Shown here: positions 25,297-34,945 of the stretch, piece after piece
Layout: each line of letters begins with the position of its first letter
Numbering within the stretch: position 1 is the stretch's first letter
Assembly: GCF_028610705.1 (NCBI RefSeq)
Contig: NZ_JAQQWT010000002.1
Span: 310,001-374,000, forward strand
Direction: 5' to 3'
DNA: 64,000 bases
Origin: Halalkalibacter alkalisediminis
GTDB taxonomy: Bacteria; Bacillota; Bacilli; Bacillales; Bacillaceae_D
Made by a program: the position numbers and the translations under genes
Notes under the pieces: generated by a model
Told to the model about the DNA's origin: nothing
Databases searched by the model: none
Seen by the model: the letters and a program-made list of their open reading frames with translations, nothing else

Positions 25297-26550
25297 TTAA
25301 TCGAGACTTTCAAGTAACTCAATTATATCGGCATTCTCAGGTTCGAAGATTAAATATTGTTGCAATTTCTTTTTTGCTTCTGCTCTCATCCCATATTCCA
25401 ATAAGAAATAACCAAACTCTTCCAAGAAATCAATATCTTCTTTAAAATGAGCTTCAATTTCTACATAACGCTTGTAAGCATCCTCAAATTCATCTAATTC
25501 TTTTAACGCGGTTGCCTCATACCATGTAAAGAGAGTATCTTCTTCACCATACTCTTTCATATGCGTCATTAAATCGAGTAATTCATCAAATAAGTTATTA
25601 TGTTTAAAATAAGCAGCCAAAGTTTGTACGGCATCAATGTTCGAAGGATTTATAGCGATTACCTTTCGTAAAAACTGCTCTCCTTCTTCTGGTTGTTGAC
25701 GCTTAAAACTCAACTTCCCTGCATGTACATATAGCTGTTCATTAAACTCATCTACCTTAATGCCATTTTTCAGAGTCTCTAGGGCATCATCTAACCTTCC
25801 CTCAGCCTCATAAGCCTTTGCTAAATAAGGGTAGAGACTGGAATAATCCGGGTCTAATGCGAGTAAAGACTCTAACTGTTCAATTGCCAAAATCATATCC
25901 CCTACTTGATAGGCAGTAAATCCATAACCAAAAAGAGCATTTGGTTCTAAATGGTTTTTTAAGCCTTCTTTGTAGTACGTAAGTGCATCTTCAAATTGAC
26001 CACTAGCACTATAAGCTTCTGCTAATAATAACTCTACGTGAACGTTCGGAATCGGTTCACTTCCATGGACAGCTTTTTTAAAATATGGGATACTTTTTAT
26101 GTAATCTCCACGCTCTAAATAAAATTCCCCAAGCCCATATGAAATAATCGTTTCCTCTGGAGCTTTTTGGGCTGCTAATAGTAATTTTTGTTCCGCCACT
26201 TCGTCTAGGGACTGCATTTGATACAAGTCAGCAAGTAACAATTGCGCTTGTAAAAAAGCAGGATCATCCTCTTTAATTTCAAGGAGCAACTCTATCGCTT
26301 CATCTTCTTGATCCATATCAATCAGTAATTCTGCTGCTAAAGCATATAAAGTCCCTTCATCTGGATACAACATTAATAGCTCATCAATGATCTTTTTTGC
26401 TTTCTCTATATGTCCTAAGCTATGGTAGATCTCAGCAATATCATATTTCATTTGGTGATCTGCTTGTTTTTCAATTCTTGCAAGTTCACTAAGACCTTCG
26501 TTCACACTACCATTCTCAATATCCTGTATTGCTTTTTCAATCACGTTCAT
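25297..26550 (-). CDS. ypiA: TPR-repeat protein YpiA
   Basis: 417 residues composed almost entirely of tetratricopeptide repeats, for example YDIAEIYHSLGHIEKAKKII, ALFGYGFTAYQVGDMILAIE and LYPYLAKAYEAEGRLDDALE. ATG at 26550 (MNVIEKAIQDIENG) is preferred since GGAGG lies ahead of it; the in-frame ATG at 26565 is inside that site. No catalytic domain. Located between aroA and ypiB in the conserved order. Confidence 0.9.
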   Translation of the reverse strand: MNVIEKAIQDIENGSVNEGLSELARIEKQADHQMKYDIAEIYHSLGHIEKAKKIIDELLMLYPDEGTLYALAAELLIDMDQEDEAIELLLEIKEDDPAFLQAQLLLADLYQMQSLDEVAEQKLLLAAQKAPEETIISYGLGEFYLERGDYIKSIPYFKKAVHGSEPIPNVHVELLLAEAYSASGQFEDALTYYKEGLKNHLEPNALFGYGFTAYQVGDMILAIEQLESLLALDPDYSSLYPYLAKAYEAEGRLDDALETLKNGIKVDEFNEQLYVHAGKLSFKRQQPEEGEQFLRKVIAINPSNIDAVQTLAAYFKHNNLFDELLDLMTHMKEYGEEDTLFTWYEATALKELDEFEDAYKRYVEIEAHFKEDIDFLEEFGYFLLEYGMRAEAKKKLQQYLIFEPENADIIELLESLD

Positions 26551-26623
26551 GATTAATTCCTCCAATGTTTAAATACCATGAATCACACTTCGACACTCAA
26601 ACACAGGAACCCTTCGATAAAGA

Positions 26624-26655
26624 AAGAAAACCACCATTCCATTGAATGACGGTTT
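26624..26655 (-). terminator. Terminator after the amidohydrolase-like gene
   Basis: 12-bp stem (two G-U pairs) AAACCGTCATTC/GAATGGTGGTTT with a 4-base loop, followed by TTCTTTCTTT on the minus strand, before ypiA. Confidence 0.75.
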
Positions 26656-26673
26656 GAATGTCCAAGCATAAAA

Positions 26674-27633
26674 TCAACCGCCGCTAGACTGTTGATGTAG
26701 TTGGTCCGTACTCGAAGCCTCTGATAAAGACATAAATCGCCCTGGTCTAACCACTTCAACTAATCGTCCAAAACCAGGCCTGAGTGAAAATGTATCATTC
26801 GATTTAACAATTTCCCCTTTTACAATGACAATAACCGGTTCTTTCTCATGATAAACATTCTGATCAACTCGTGCAACTTTTTGATCTACGGAATAATGAC
26901 TTTTACTACTTTCTTCATGGAAAAGTAAATAATCTGCATCACTGCCATTCAACAAAATTCCTTTTTGTGGGAATAACCCAACTTTTTGCAATAATGGTTT
27001 AGACCAGTTTTTTAGTGGTTGAAGCGAGGGAGCTGTATGGATTTGAAAGTTTGCACAATGCAATTCCCACTCTTTCAATAGAACACTTTTTAACTTCGTA
27101 GACGACGTCTCTATCTCTGGTACAAGTACGATTGGATATGTTAACAGCGTTTGTGATAAATGCGTCCAAGGTAGCTTTTTTATGTCATTAAATGATTTAA
27201 GGGTAATACGTAAAAAAGGAATACGTAAATTTTGACATAAACGTAAAGCAGAAGTTCGTAATAAACAAACAGGAATTGTAAGTCCTACTACATAATCTAA
27301 GGTACTACTCGCTAGCGCATGTTTCGCACGTTTAAATTCAGCCTCGATCTGCCTCTCATATTCAACTAAGGGCGCAACCGCAACCGTCGTAAACCCGTTT
27401 TTGATTAATTCCTTCTGCCGAGTTTGAAATTCATGAAAACTTTCACAACCTAGAATTTGATCATCAAAAGTGATTCTTCCATTTGTCATAAGTATGCCCT
27501 TCATTGAAACGCGGCTTTTATTCCATTTATCAAAAGTAGTAGTTACATATTGGATTTGACCATCTTTAATCAAATAGGAACGTAGCGTATTTACTTCTTC
27601 GTCTATTTTCATCGCTTTGTCTAATAAGTACAT
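26674..27633 (-). CDS. Degenerate amidohydrolase/hydantoinase-like protein lacking the metal site
   Basis: 319 residues. The C-terminal part KVGLFPQKGILLNGSDADYL followed by LLFHEE and the later VIVIVKGEIVKSNDTF and RPGFGRLVEVVRPGRF match the end of dihydroorotase/hydantoinase-type amidohydrolases (KGxIxxGxDAD and the flanking composite beta domain). NGFTTVAVAP in the N-terminal half matches the GGFTTVxDMP strand. The metal-binding DxHxH is absent (DDQILGCESFH stands there), and the carboxylated Lys and later His ligands are not seen. AGGAGGAATATAG precedes the ATG. Located between aroA and ypiA; I know no named orthologue. Confidence 0.6.
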   Translation of the reverse strand: MYLLDKAMKIDEEVNTLRSYLIKDGQIQYVTTTFDKWNKSRVSMKGILMTNGRITFDDQILGCESFHEFQTRQKELIKNGFTTVAVAPLVEYERQIEAEFKRAKHALASSTLDYVVGLTIPVCLLRTSALRLCQNLRIPFLRITLKSFNDIKKLPWTHLSQTLLTYPIVLVPEIETSSTKLKSVLLKEWELHCANFQIHTAPSLQPLKNWSKPLLQKVGLFPQKGILLNGSDADYLLFHEESSKSHYSVDQKVARVDQNVYHEKEPVIVIVKGEIVKSNDTFSLRPGFGRLVEVVRPGRFMSLSEASSTDQLHQQSSGG

Positions 27634-27677
27634 CTATATTCCTCCTACAACTTGATATAGACAAGCTATGAAGAAAA

Positions 27678-27698
27678 TGTGCAAAACAGAACTGCACA
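27678..27698. repeat. Inverted repeat TGTGCA-N9-TGCACA upstream of the amidohydrolase-like gene
   Basis: Perfect 6-bp dyad. Its left arm overlaps a possible minus-strand -35 (TTGCAC, 27679-27684) for the gene starting at 27633. Could be an operator; the arm length alone is weak evidence. Confidence 0.35.
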
Positions 27699-27740
27699 AA
27701 GTAAAAATAATTTTCGATTCAGAATTTTATCATTATTGTA

Positions 27741-27768
27741 TTGACTTATTTTGAGATCTAGCTATAAT
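27741..27768 (+). promoter_or_regulatory. Strong sigma-A-type promoter of the sRNA candidate
   Basis: TTGACT, 16-base spacer, perfect TATAAT on the plus strand. No plus-strand open frame follows; instead a strong terminator ends the unit about 100 bases later. Confidence 0.8.
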
Positions 27769-27774
27769 AAAGAT

Positions 27775-27873
27775 TAAGCGTATGGTTTCTCTCCACTCCT
27801 ATCCATACAAATTTTTAGCTTTTGCTAAACTCCTTATTGAAAACGCTTACGTTCTCAATAAGGAGCTTTTTTT
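27775..27873 (+). ncRNA. Candidate small regulatory RNA (about 98 nt) between aroA and the amidohydrolase-like gene
   Basis: Promoter TTGACT-N16-TATAAT sets a start near 27775; an intrinsic terminator ends it near 27873. Three hairpins are visible. Hairpin 1: GTATGG (27780-27785) pairs with CCATAC (27803-27808), exposing a 17-base pyrimidine-rich loop with CTCTCCACTCC, complementary to Shine-Dalgarno-like GGAG sequences. Hairpin 2: TTTAGC/GCTAAA (27814-27829) with a TTTT loop. Hairpin 3: terminator 27830-27865, 15 pairs plus one mismatch, followed by seven Ts. No start codon with a ribosome site lies inside. Architecture is that of trans-acting antisense sRNAs; family not recognised, targets unknown. 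Confidence 0.7.
27830..27873 (+). terminator. Intrinsic terminator of the sRNA candidate
   Basis: CTCCTTATTGA/TCAATAAGGAG with further inner pairs (AACG/CGTT), a CTTA loop, then CTTTTTTT on the plus strand. On the minus strand only TTT follows, so it is mainly plus-directed. Confidence 0.9.
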
Positions 27874-27898
27874 ATGATTATACATATTCTCCTTTAGC

Positions 27899-27936
27899 CA
27901 AAAAAGGACTTAAATCAAAGTTATGATCTAAGTCCT
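27899..27936 (-). terminator. Terminator after aroA
   Basis: 13-bp stem AGGACTTAGATCA/TGATTTAAGTCCT (one G-U) followed by TTTTTTGG on the minus strand; closes the aromatic supraoperon. Confidence 0.85.
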
Positions 27937-27944
27937 CTTTCTCA

Positions 27945-29237
27945 TTATTTGCTTTGTAACGTCTCAATGTGATTAAAAAAACTCGGGTAAGAAACAGCTA
28001 TGGCTTCGCTACGCTCAATCTTCACTTCTTCACTAGCAATAAGGCCTGCTATAGCCATCGCCATACCGATGCGATGGTCTCCATAACTACTTACTGTCGC
28101 GCCATTTAATGACGAACGACCTTCAATAACCATTCCATCTTCTGTCGCTTCAATATTTGCACCTAGTTTCTTCAGTTCGCTAACAACTGTATCAATACGG
28201 TTCGTTTCTTTTACTTTCAATTCCTCTGCATCGCGAATAATCGTTCTTCCTTTTGCTTGCGAAGCAAGAACAGCAATAACAGGAATCTCATCAATTAACC
28301 TTGGAATTAGGTCTCCACCAATTTCTATTCCCGTTAAGTCTGAAGTAGAAATAGTAATATCAGCAATTGGTTCCCCACCAGCCATCCGTTCATTTTGAAT
28401 AGACAGATTTGCGCCCATTTGCTGTAATACATCGATAATCCCTGACCTCGTAGGATTCATCCCCACGTTTGTTAACGTAATCTCACTGTTTGGAACAATC
28501 GCCCCAGCAACTAGGAAAAAGGCTGCTGAAGAAATGTCTCCCGGCACGACAATATGTTGTGCCTTCAGTGTTTGACCACCCTCCACTGAAACCGTTAACC
28601 CATCACGTTTCACTTCCACTCCATATGCTTCGAGCATTCGTTCTGTATGATCTCGAGACAGGGCTGGTTCACTCACAGACGTTGTGCCTTCACTTTGTAA
28701 CCCAGCCAACAAAATGGCGGATTTCACTTGTGCACTTGCTACTTTTGATTGAAAAGCGATCCCTTTTGTTGCTCCTCCACGAATCGAAAGCGGCGTGAAA
28801 TTCCCATGATCACGACCATCAATTGTTGATCCCATACTACGTAAAGGTTCCGTCACACGTGCCATTGGACGCTTAGCAATCGAATCATCACCAATTACAA
28901 CGGAGTGAAATGGTCGAGTTGCTAATATACCTAGCATTAAACGAGTTGTCGTTCCTGAGTTGCCAACATCAAGAATGTCTGTTGGTTCCTTTAATCCATC
29001 CCACCCTTTTCCTTCAATCGTTACTTTTTCTCCCTCTTGCTCAATGGTTACACCTAATTTTCTAAAACAAGCAATAGTACTTAAGCAATCTTCTCCTGGT
29101 AAAAATCCTTCAACTGTCGTTGTTCCGTTTGCAATCGCACCAAACATAACTGCACGATGCGAAATTGACTTATCTCCAGGGATTTGTACCGAACCCTTTA
29201 GACCTACTTGGATATGGTTAACAATAGCAGTACTCAT
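27945..29237 (-). CDS. aroA: 3-phosphoshikimate 1-carboxyvinyltransferase (EPSP synthase)
   Basis: Sixth step of the shikimate pathway. 430 residues with [20 protein letters not shown] (about 14-33; Lys and Ser bind substrate), [18 protein letters not shown] (about 86-103), [14 protein letters not shown] (about 190-203) and the catalytic [12 protein letters not shown] (about 308-319). ATG at 29237 is preferred: GAGGAGG precedes it, while the ATG at 29252 is inside that site. Lies 11 bases after the tyrA stop, last gene of the supraoperon. The GDKS/SGTT segments resemble class II (Bacillus-type) enzymes. Confidence 0.96.
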   Translation of the reverse strand: MSTAIVNHIQVGLKGSVQIPGDKSISHRAVMFGAIANGTTTVEGFLPGEDCLSTIACFRKLGVTIEQEGEKVTIEGKGWDGLKEPTDILDVGNSGTTTRLMLGILATRPFHSVVIGDDSIAKRPMARVTEPLRSMGSTIDGRDHGNFTPLSIRGGATKGIAFQSKVASAQVKSAILLAGLQSEGTTSVSEPALSRDHTERMLEAYGVEVKRDGLTVSVEGGQTLKAQHIVVPGDISSAAFFLVAGAIVPNSEITLTNVGMNPTRSGIIDVLQQMGANLSIQNERMAGGEPIADITISTSDLTGIEIGGDLIPRLIDEIPVIAVLASQAKGRTIIRDAEELKVKETNRIDTVVSELKKLGANIEATEDGMVIEGRSSLNGATVSSYGDHRIGMAMAIAGLIASEEVKIERSEAIAVSYPSFFNHIETLQSK

Positions 29238-29248
29238 CTTTTTCCTCC

Positions 29249-30346
29249 TCATAAAATATACGTATCGTACATTTCTTGTTGTAAATGAATTTGGGCTCGT
29301 TCACGGTCTTCTTCAGAACGAAAACTCAATCGAAGAACCCCCATAATATCTTCTCTTGTTTCTAAAATACGAATATTCGTCAAACTAATTTGGTGTTGAG
29401 CAAGAATTCCCGTCACATCCGAAATAACACCTGGGTGATCTGGAACATCAACAAACAAATCGTAAAAAGAAGGAATAGCCCCTTTTTTCCTAACAGGAAG
29501 CCCATCCCGAAAATCTTTTGCGTCTTGGAAATACGTATGTATTGCTGAGGCATTTTCCTCTTCGATTAGTGTTTTGATTTGATCCATTTCACTCGTCCAA
29601 GATTCAAGCAACTGTAATAAACTCTCTTTATTATGTAAAAGGATATCCCTCCACATCGTAGGACTCGCTGAGGCGATCCGAGTAATATCACGAAACCCTC
29701 CTGCAGCTAATCTTGAAACAAGGGGGTCTTCTCCTTCTATTTTGGCAATCTGATGCACAAGACTAGCGGCAATTACATGTGGAAAATGACTAATGGCACC
29801 TGCTAATCGGTCATGTTGGGTTGGAGTTAGCTCAATAAAGGTTGCTTTTGTCCCCTTCAACCAATTTTGTAGTTGAATGATTAACCGCAAATCGGTTCCT
29901 TTAGCGGGCGTTAAAATATAAAAGGCATTCTCAAACAGATGAGCTCTAGCTGCCTCTACTCCTGTTTTATGCGACCCTGCCATAGGGTGACCTCCAATAA
30001 AAGTCACTCCTTTTTCCTTTAAACAAACAGCTTTGTCGACAATACGACGCTTTGTACTACCAACGTCAGTAACGATCGCTCCCGCCTTCAAACTATAATT
30101 GGTCAAGTCTTGAATAAATTGCTCTGTTTTACTAACAGGAGTTGCAAATATAATCAAATCTGCGTCCTTAACCCCTTCTTCAACCGTGGAAGCAACTTCA
30201 TCAATAATTTGTAAAGATGAGGCCACTTTCAACTGCTCTTCTGAAATATCAAAGCCACGGATATGGACATCGTGCTCTCTTCGAATAGAAAGAGCAATCG
30301 AACCACCTATTAACCCGAGGCCAACAATAAACACCGTCCGCTTCAT
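29249..30346 (-). CDS. tyrA: Prephenate dehydrogenase with C-terminal ACT domain
   Basis: Tyrosine synthesis: oxidative decarboxylation of prephenate. 365 residues with the NAD-binding [18 protein letters not shown] (6-23), the catalytic-His segment [16 protein letters not shown] (about 118-133), and a C-terminal ACT domain (about 295-365, [19 protein letters not shown]) that likely binds an aromatic amino acid as effector. Directly follows hisC in the hisC-tyrA-aroA order of B. subtilis. Confidence 0.96.
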   Translation of the reverse strand: MKRTVFIVGLGLIGGSIALSIRREHDVHIRGFDISEEQLKVASSLQIIDEVASTVEEGVKDADLIIFATPVSKTEQFIQDLTNYSLKAGAIVTDVGSTKRRIVDKAVCLKEKGVTFIGGHPMAGSHKTGVEAARAHLFENAFYILTPAKGTDLRLIIQLQNWLKGTKATFIELTPTQHDRLAGAISHFPHVIAASLVHQIAKIEGEDPLVSRLAAGGFRDITRIASASPTMWRDILLHNKESLLQLLESWTSEMDQIKTLIEEENASAIHTYFQDAKDFRDGLPVRKKGAIPSFYDLFVDVPDHPGVISDVTGILAQHQISLTNIRILETREDIMGVLRLSFRSEEDRERAQIHLQQEMYDTYIL

Positions 30347-30370
30347 GTTAAGCTCCCTTCAGCTCTTAAG

Positions 30371-30400
30371 AAAAAACGCCCTTCAGCTTTATGAAAGACG
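30371..30400 (-). terminator. Possible terminator between hisC and tyrA
   Basis: Minus strand CGTCTTTCA pairs with TGAAGGGCG (9 bp with G-U pairs) followed by TTTTTTC, in the 69-base hisC-tyrA gap. It may attenuate rather than fully stop the supraoperon transcript. Confidence 0.6.
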
Positions 30401-30415
30401 ATTTTTCATCCATAC

Positions 30416-31516
30416 TTATTGTTCGACCGTTTTTGAAACGAGCATCTCTTCTAAAACAGCAAACAATTCTTCATTTTGCTCTTTTGTACCAACCGTTATT
30501 CTTACACAAGTAGGAAAGCCCAATGCTTGTCCTGATCTAACGATAAATCCTTTTCTAAGCAAATAATCAAACACCTCATCGCCAGGACAATTAAAGTCAA
30601 TTAAAATGAAATTCGTCTGTGAAGGGTAAAAAATTAAATGGTGTTTATGACAAAAATCCTCAAATTGCTTTAGAAATTTCGAATTTTTCTCCACACAATG
30701 ATCAATAAATTGGTCATCTTCTAGGGCAGCTACTGCTGCAGCATGAGCAAATAACGTATTATTAAATGGCGGTCTAACAGGATCAATCGTAGAAATTAGT
30801 TTAGGATTGGCTACACCATATCCAATTCTGAGAGCGGCTAAACCATACGCTTTAGAGAAAGTCCGCAAAACAATTAAGTTTTCAAATTTCTCAAGCAACG
30901 GCAAGGTTTCTGGATAATCTTCAGCCGTTACATACTCGTAATATGCTTCATCAGATACAACAAGAACATGTGCAGGAACATGTTCTAAAAAGCGACTAAA
31001 TGCTTTATCGTTCACATATGTACCCGAAGGATTATTAGGATTACACACCCATACAATTCTAGTATTTTCGTCTATCGCCTCTAACATAGCATCTAAATCA
31101 TGGACACCGTTGACACAAGGAACTTCTCGTAATTCTGCCCCTTCAATAGCCGCATTTAATTTATACTGTGAAAAAGTAGGGTCTGCTGTTACCGTGTTTG
31201 TATTTGGGGAAAGAAAGGCACGGCATAGAAATTGAATAACTTCATCAGAACCATTTCCAAACACAAGTTGATTTTCTGACACGCCTAATTTAGTAGCAAC
31301 CTTTTCACGAATAGTAGCAGCATAGCCATCTGGATAGATAGCTGTCTGGGAAGCAATTGCTTGAATTGCTTCTACTGCCTTTGGTGAGGAACCGTATGGA
31401 TTCTCATTAGAAGCTAGTTTCGTGACTTTAGTTAGACCTAACTCCTTTTTCACTTCTTCAATTGGCTTACCTGGTTTATAAGAAGGCAAACCATTTAATT
31501 GTGGTTTTGCTTGCAT
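30416..31516 (-). CDS. hisC: Histidinol-phosphate aminotransferase, also likely aromatic aminotransferase
   Basis: Class II-type PLP aminotransferase, 366 residues: [18 protein letters not shown] (about 36-53), [10 protein letters not shown] (about 158-167), SDEAYYEY near 188, and the PLP Lys in [17 protein letters not shown] (about 218-234). ATG at 31516 preceded by GAGGTG is used; a GTG at 31525 lies in that site. Positioned between trpA and tyrA as in B. subtilis, where HisC serves both histidine and aromatic synthesis; that dual role is inferred here from context. Confidence 0.95.
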   Translation of the reverse strand: MQAKPQLNGLPSYKPGKPIEEVKKELGLTKVTKLASNENPYGSSPKAVEAIQAIASQTAIYPDGYAATIREKVATKLGVSENQLVFGNGSDEVIQFLCRAFLSPNTNTVTADPTFSQYKLNAAIEGAELREVPCVNGVHDLDAMLEAIDENTRIVWVCNPNNPSGTYVNDKAFSRFLEHVPAHVLVVSDEAYYEYVTAEDYPETLPLLEKFENLIVLRTFSKAYGLAALRIGYGVANPKLISTIDPVRPPFNNTLFAHAAAVAALEDDQFIDHCVEKNSKFLKQFEDFCHKHHLIFYPSQTNFILIDFNCPGDEVFDYLLRKGFIVRSGQALGFPTCVRITVGTKEQNEELFAVLEEMLVSKTVEQ

Positions 31517-31557
31517 AAAATTCACCTCATCTTATCTATTTAGTCTACTGTATAATG

Positions 31558-32361
31558 TTACGATGAAATAAGGGATGAGACAAACCTTTTTATTTCTTCG
31601 AGAGCATCTGGACGAGTTTCTTTGTTTGTAAGCTCCTGCTCTCGTGCTCCAATTTCTGTAACAAGTGCACTTCCTACAACTACACCATCAGCGTGCTCTC
31701 TCATCACCTTTACTTGCTCGGCAGTAGAAATCCCAAATCCGACTGCAGTAGGGATATGACTTGCTTCACGAACGGTTTTAAGAAAATCATAAACTCTTGG
31801 ATCCAACTCATTACGAGCTCCTGTTACTCCAAGTGAGGATACACAGTATAAGAAGCCTTTCGAACGTTCGGCAATCTTAATCATCCTTTGTTTCGAAGTG
31901 GGAGCTACTAATGAAATGAAAGAGAGATCCTTCTTTTCACAGAGGATTGCTAAAGAATCACTTTCTTCAAATGGCAAATCAGGGACAAGTAAGCCATCAA
32001 TTCCAAGCTTAGCTGCTTGTTCTGCAAAACGTTCTTCCCCGTATTGTAACAATGGATTAAAGTAAGTAAAAATAATAACAGGAATGGTTAAGCCACGCTC
32101 TCTCATTTCTGGTACCAATTTCAATGCTTTTTCTAATGACATACCACCTCGTAGCGCTCGTTTAGATGCTGCTTGAATGGTTGGCCCATCAGCAAGAGGA
32201 TCGGAGTACGGAATGCCTAATTCTAAAATAGAGGCGCCAGCTTCTTCTAAACATAAAGCAAGATCAATCGTTGCTTCAGCCGTTGGGTCCCCTGCTGTAA
32301 TAAAAGGAATGAACAAAGGTGTATCAGACTGTGTCGCTAACTCCATACGTTTATTCGCCAT
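31558..32361 (-). CDS. trpA: Tryptophan synthase alpha chain
   Basis: Cleaves indole-3-glycerol phosphate to indole. 267 residues, TIM barrel: [14 protein letters not shown] near 19-32, catalytic Glu in [21 protein letters not shown] (as [15 protein letters not shown]), catalytic Asp in [13 protein letters not shown], phosphate-binding VGFGIST and VVGSALV. ATG at 32361 (MANKRMELA) has GAGGTG six bases before it; overlaps trpB by 11 bases. Confidence 0.97.
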   Translation of the reverse strand: MANKRMELATQSDTPLFIPFITAGDPTAEATIDLALCLEEAGASILELGIPYSDPLADGPTIQAASKRALRGGMSLEKALKLVPEMRERGLTIPVIIFTYFNPLLQYGEERFAEQAAKLGIDGLLVPDLPFEESDSLAILCEKKDLSFISLVAPTSKQRMIKIAERSKGFLYCVSSLGVTGARNELDPRVYDFLKTVREASHIPTAVGFGISTAEQVKVMREHADGVVVGSALVTEIGAREQELTNKETRPDALEEIKRFVSSLISS

Positions 32362-33553
32362 TTGATTCACCTCGGAAATGTTTCATTAATGTATGAACAT
32401 CTTTATCTCCTCTACCAGATAAACAAACAAGGATTGTATCATTTGGTGTTAACTTTTTCGCCCGTTCTACTGCCTTCGCTAACGCATGAGCAGATTCAAC
32501 CGCCGGGATAATACCTTCCTTTTCTGATAGGAGTTTTAATGCATCTAAAGCTTGTTGATCCGTAACGGCTTCGTATGAAACACGACCATTACTCGCTAAA
32601 AAGGCGTGCTCAGGACCAACTCCCGGATAATCCAAACCGGCAGAAATGGAATAAGGTTCTGTTATTTGTCCAGCTTCATCTTGTAATAAATAGGTTAGAG
32701 AGCCGTGAATAACTCCTTTTCGTCCGTGTGTAATGGTTGCTGCATGTTTGTCCGTATGAACACCAAGTCCTGCAGCTTCAACACCTATTAACTTAACCTC
32801 ATCCTCTAGGAAAGGGTAAAACATGCCAATCGCATTACTGCCTCCACCGACGCAAGCAATAATCTCACTTGGAAGAGACTCCTCTCTCTCTAAAAATTGC
32901 TTTTTCGATTCATCTCCAATGATTCGTTGGAAATCACGGACCATCTTTGGATAAGGATGCGGTCCGACAACAGAACCAATTAAATAAAAAGTATCCTCTG
33001 CATTAGCCACCCAGTAACGAATGGCTTCATTCGTTGCGTCCTTTAATGTTTTACTACCAGAAGTGGCAGGAATCACCTCTGCCCCTAGTAGTTGCATTCT
33101 AAACACATTAAGTGCCTGACGCTCCATGTCTTCTTCACCCATGAATACTTTACACTCAAGACCAAATCTAGCAGCGATCGTAGCCGAAGCTACTCCGTGC
33201 TGACCGGCTCCTGTTTCCGCGACAATTTTAGTTTTTCCCATCTTTTTAGCAAGGAGCGCTTGACCCATCGCATTATTAAGCTTATGGGCACCCGTATGAA
33301 GTAAATCTTCCCGCTTCAAGTAAATTTTAGCGCCACCTATCGTTTCTGTTAAATTTTGAGCGAACGATAACGCCGTTGGCCTACCTGCATATTCTCTTAG
33401 ATGCTCTAAGTACTCCATTTTAAACGACTCATTGGCCATCGCATCGTCTAAAGCTGCTTCTAATTCTTCAATTACACTCATTAAGGTCTCAGGGACATAC
33501 TTCCCACCAAATTCACCAAAACGTCCACGCTTATCTGGATGTACGTCTGTCAT
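32351..33553 (-). CDS. trpB: Tryptophan synthase beta chain
   Basis: Joins indole and serine. 400 residues; PLP Lys in [20 protein letters not shown] (about 84-103), [18 protein letters not shown] near 115-132, phosphate-cradling [12 protein letters not shown] near 232-243, and GHxGxK-like end [13 protein letters not shown]. Start overlaps trpF stop (ATGA). Normal length of the TrpB1 class. Confidence 0.98.
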   Translation of the reverse strand: MTDVHPDKRGRFGEFGGKYVPETLMSVIEELEAALDDAMANESFKMEYLEHLREYAGRPTALSFAQNLTETIGGAKIYLKREDLLHTGAHKLNNAMGQALLAKKMGKTKIVAETGAGQHGVASATIAARFGLECKVFMGEEDMERQALNVFRMQLLGAEVIPATSGSKTLKDATNEAIRYWVANAEDTFYLIGSVVGPHPYPKMVRDFQRIIGDESKKQFLEREESLPSEIIACVGGGSNAIGMFYPFLEDEVKLIGVEAAGLGVHTDKHAATITHGRKGVIHGSLTYLLQDEAGQITEPYSISAGLDYPGVGPEHAFLASNGRVSYEAVTDQQALDALKLLSEKEGIIPAVESAHALAKAVERAKKLTPNDTILVCLSGRGDKDVHTLMKHFRGESNGE

Positions 33554-34188
33554 ACTCGATTCATCCTTTCCTCAAGCTGCTTGATTAGCTTGTTACACTT
33601 GTTACCATTTTCCTCAATCCCGCTAGAAACATCAATTCCATCAGGCTCATAACTAAGAACCTGATCAATATTTTCTGGTCTAATCCCTCCAGCTATAAAG
33701 ACAGGGACTCCTTGCGTTCTTCCTTCTTGCAGATAAGCCGGAATATATGTCCAGTCAAAAGAAACACCCGTGCCGCCCCACTGATTCCCTACCTTACAAT
33801 CAACGATATACCCATCAACACTTCCATGGTACGTTCTCATCACTTGTAAAGCTTCACTATTATGATGAATAGCCTTCCAAACAGGTAAACAGGTAACTTG
33901 TTTGATTTTAGCTATTTCTTTTGCTGTTTCACTTCCATGACACTGAATAATATCAATAGGCAAGTCTAAAATAAGAGATTGTATAGTATTTGCCGTCTCA
34001 TTCACAAATAATGCAACAAGCTTTTTCTCTTTTAATTCTCGATTTAATAACCACGTTTTTAATTGTTCTCGCGTCACTTGTCTCTTACTTTCTGCGAACA
34101 CAAAGCCAACATAATCTGCTGAACTCGCTAAAGATAGGTTTGTATCATCAATTGAATGATTCCCACACAATTTAAGAAGAGGCTGCAA
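33550..34188 (-). CDS. trpF: Phosphoribosylanthranilate isomerase
   Basis: Amadori rearrangement step of tryptophan synthesis. 212 residues; catalytic Cys in [12 protein letters not shown] near the N-terminus, [15 protein letters not shown] near 30, catalytic Asp in [17 protein letters not shown] and phosphate-binding [10 protein letters not shown] and IDVSSGIE. The start is probably TTG at 34188, six bases after GGAGGAG; a TTG at 34203 has no ribosome site. Overlaps trpC by 17 bases. Confidence 0.95.
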   Translation of the reverse strand: MQPLLKLCGNHSIDDTNLSLASSADYVGFVFAESKRQVTREQLKTWLLNRELKEKKLVALFVNETANTIQSLILDLPIDIIQCHGSETAKEIAKIKQVTCLPVWKAIHHNSEALQVMRTYHGSVDGYIVDCKVGNQWGGTGVSFDWTYIPAYLQEGRTQGVPVFIAGGIRPENIDQVLSYEPDGIDVSSGIEENGNKCNKLIKQLEERMNRV

Positions 34189-34945
34189 TGGTTTCTCCTC
34201 CAAATAAGTGAGAAATACCAGCTACAGGTGTCTCAGCGCGCATGAGAGATTCTCCTACAAGGACTCCAGCTGCGCCAACTTTCCCAACTCGTTCAAGATC
34301 TTGTTTACTATGGATCCCACTCTCACTTACAAATAAACTTCCGTCCGGTATTAAATCTGACATTTCTTCAGTTTGAGTTAAAGAAGTTTCAAATGTTTTT
34401 AGGTTACGATTGTTTACACCAATAATCTTAGGGCTAAATGATGCCAAAAGCTCTTCTAACTCGCTCTTAGCATGAACTTCAACTAAGCATTCAAGTCCTT
34501 GACTATATGCATACTCATAGAGCTCCTTTAGCTCAAGGATCGGTACGGTTCCAACGATTAGTAGCATTGCATCCGCACCAATCCTTACCGTTTCATCCAC
34601 TTGCTTTTTATCTATGATAAAATCTTTCCTCATAACAGGAAGACTTACGACCTGCTTAATAGCCGTTAAATAATCACAATGCCCTTGAAAGTACTTAACA
34701 TCTGTTAAGACAGAAATCGCATCTGCACCACCTTCTTTATATCCTTTTGCAATAGCTACCGGTTCAAACTGTTCTTTGATCACTCCTTTAGAAGGAGATG
34801 CCTTTTTCACTTCAGCAATTAATCCAATTGAACGATTCGGTGAGCGTAAAGCTTCGTAAAGAGAGTGATGAGGTACATCTACTTGCTCCGGTAACTCCAA
34901 TGCTGCAATTTCCATTTTTTTAGTTTCAAGTATTTTCTCAAGCAT
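34172..34945 (-). CDS. trpC: Indole-3-glycerol-phosphate synthase
   Basis: Ring-closing decarboxylation in tryptophan synthesis. 257 residues: catalytic Lys and Glu in IAEVKKASPSKGVI (about 43-56), Lys in VLTDVKYFQG, VMRKDFIIDKKQV, Glu/Asn in IGVNNRNLKTFE and Ser in VSESGIHS. AGGAGG precedes the ATG; overlaps trpD by 8 bases. Confidence 0.97.
   Translation of the reverse strand: MLEKILETKKMEIAALELPEQVDVPHHSLYEALRSPNRSIGLIAEVKKASPSKGVIKEQFEPVAIAKGYKEGGADAISVLTDVKYFQGHCDYLTAIKQVVSLPVMRKDFIIDKKQVDETVRIGADAMLLIVGTVPILELKELYEYAYSQGLECLVEVHAKSELEELLASFSPKIIGVNNRNLKTFETSLTQTEEMSDLIPDGSLFVSESGIHSKQDLERVGKVGAAGVLVGESLMRAETPVAGISHLFGGETIAASS

Noticed and set aside
30976-30985. LexA-like palindrome GAACATGTTC in hisC
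   Set aside because: Spacing between half-sites (2 bases) does not fit the Bacillus SOS box, and it is inside a coding region.
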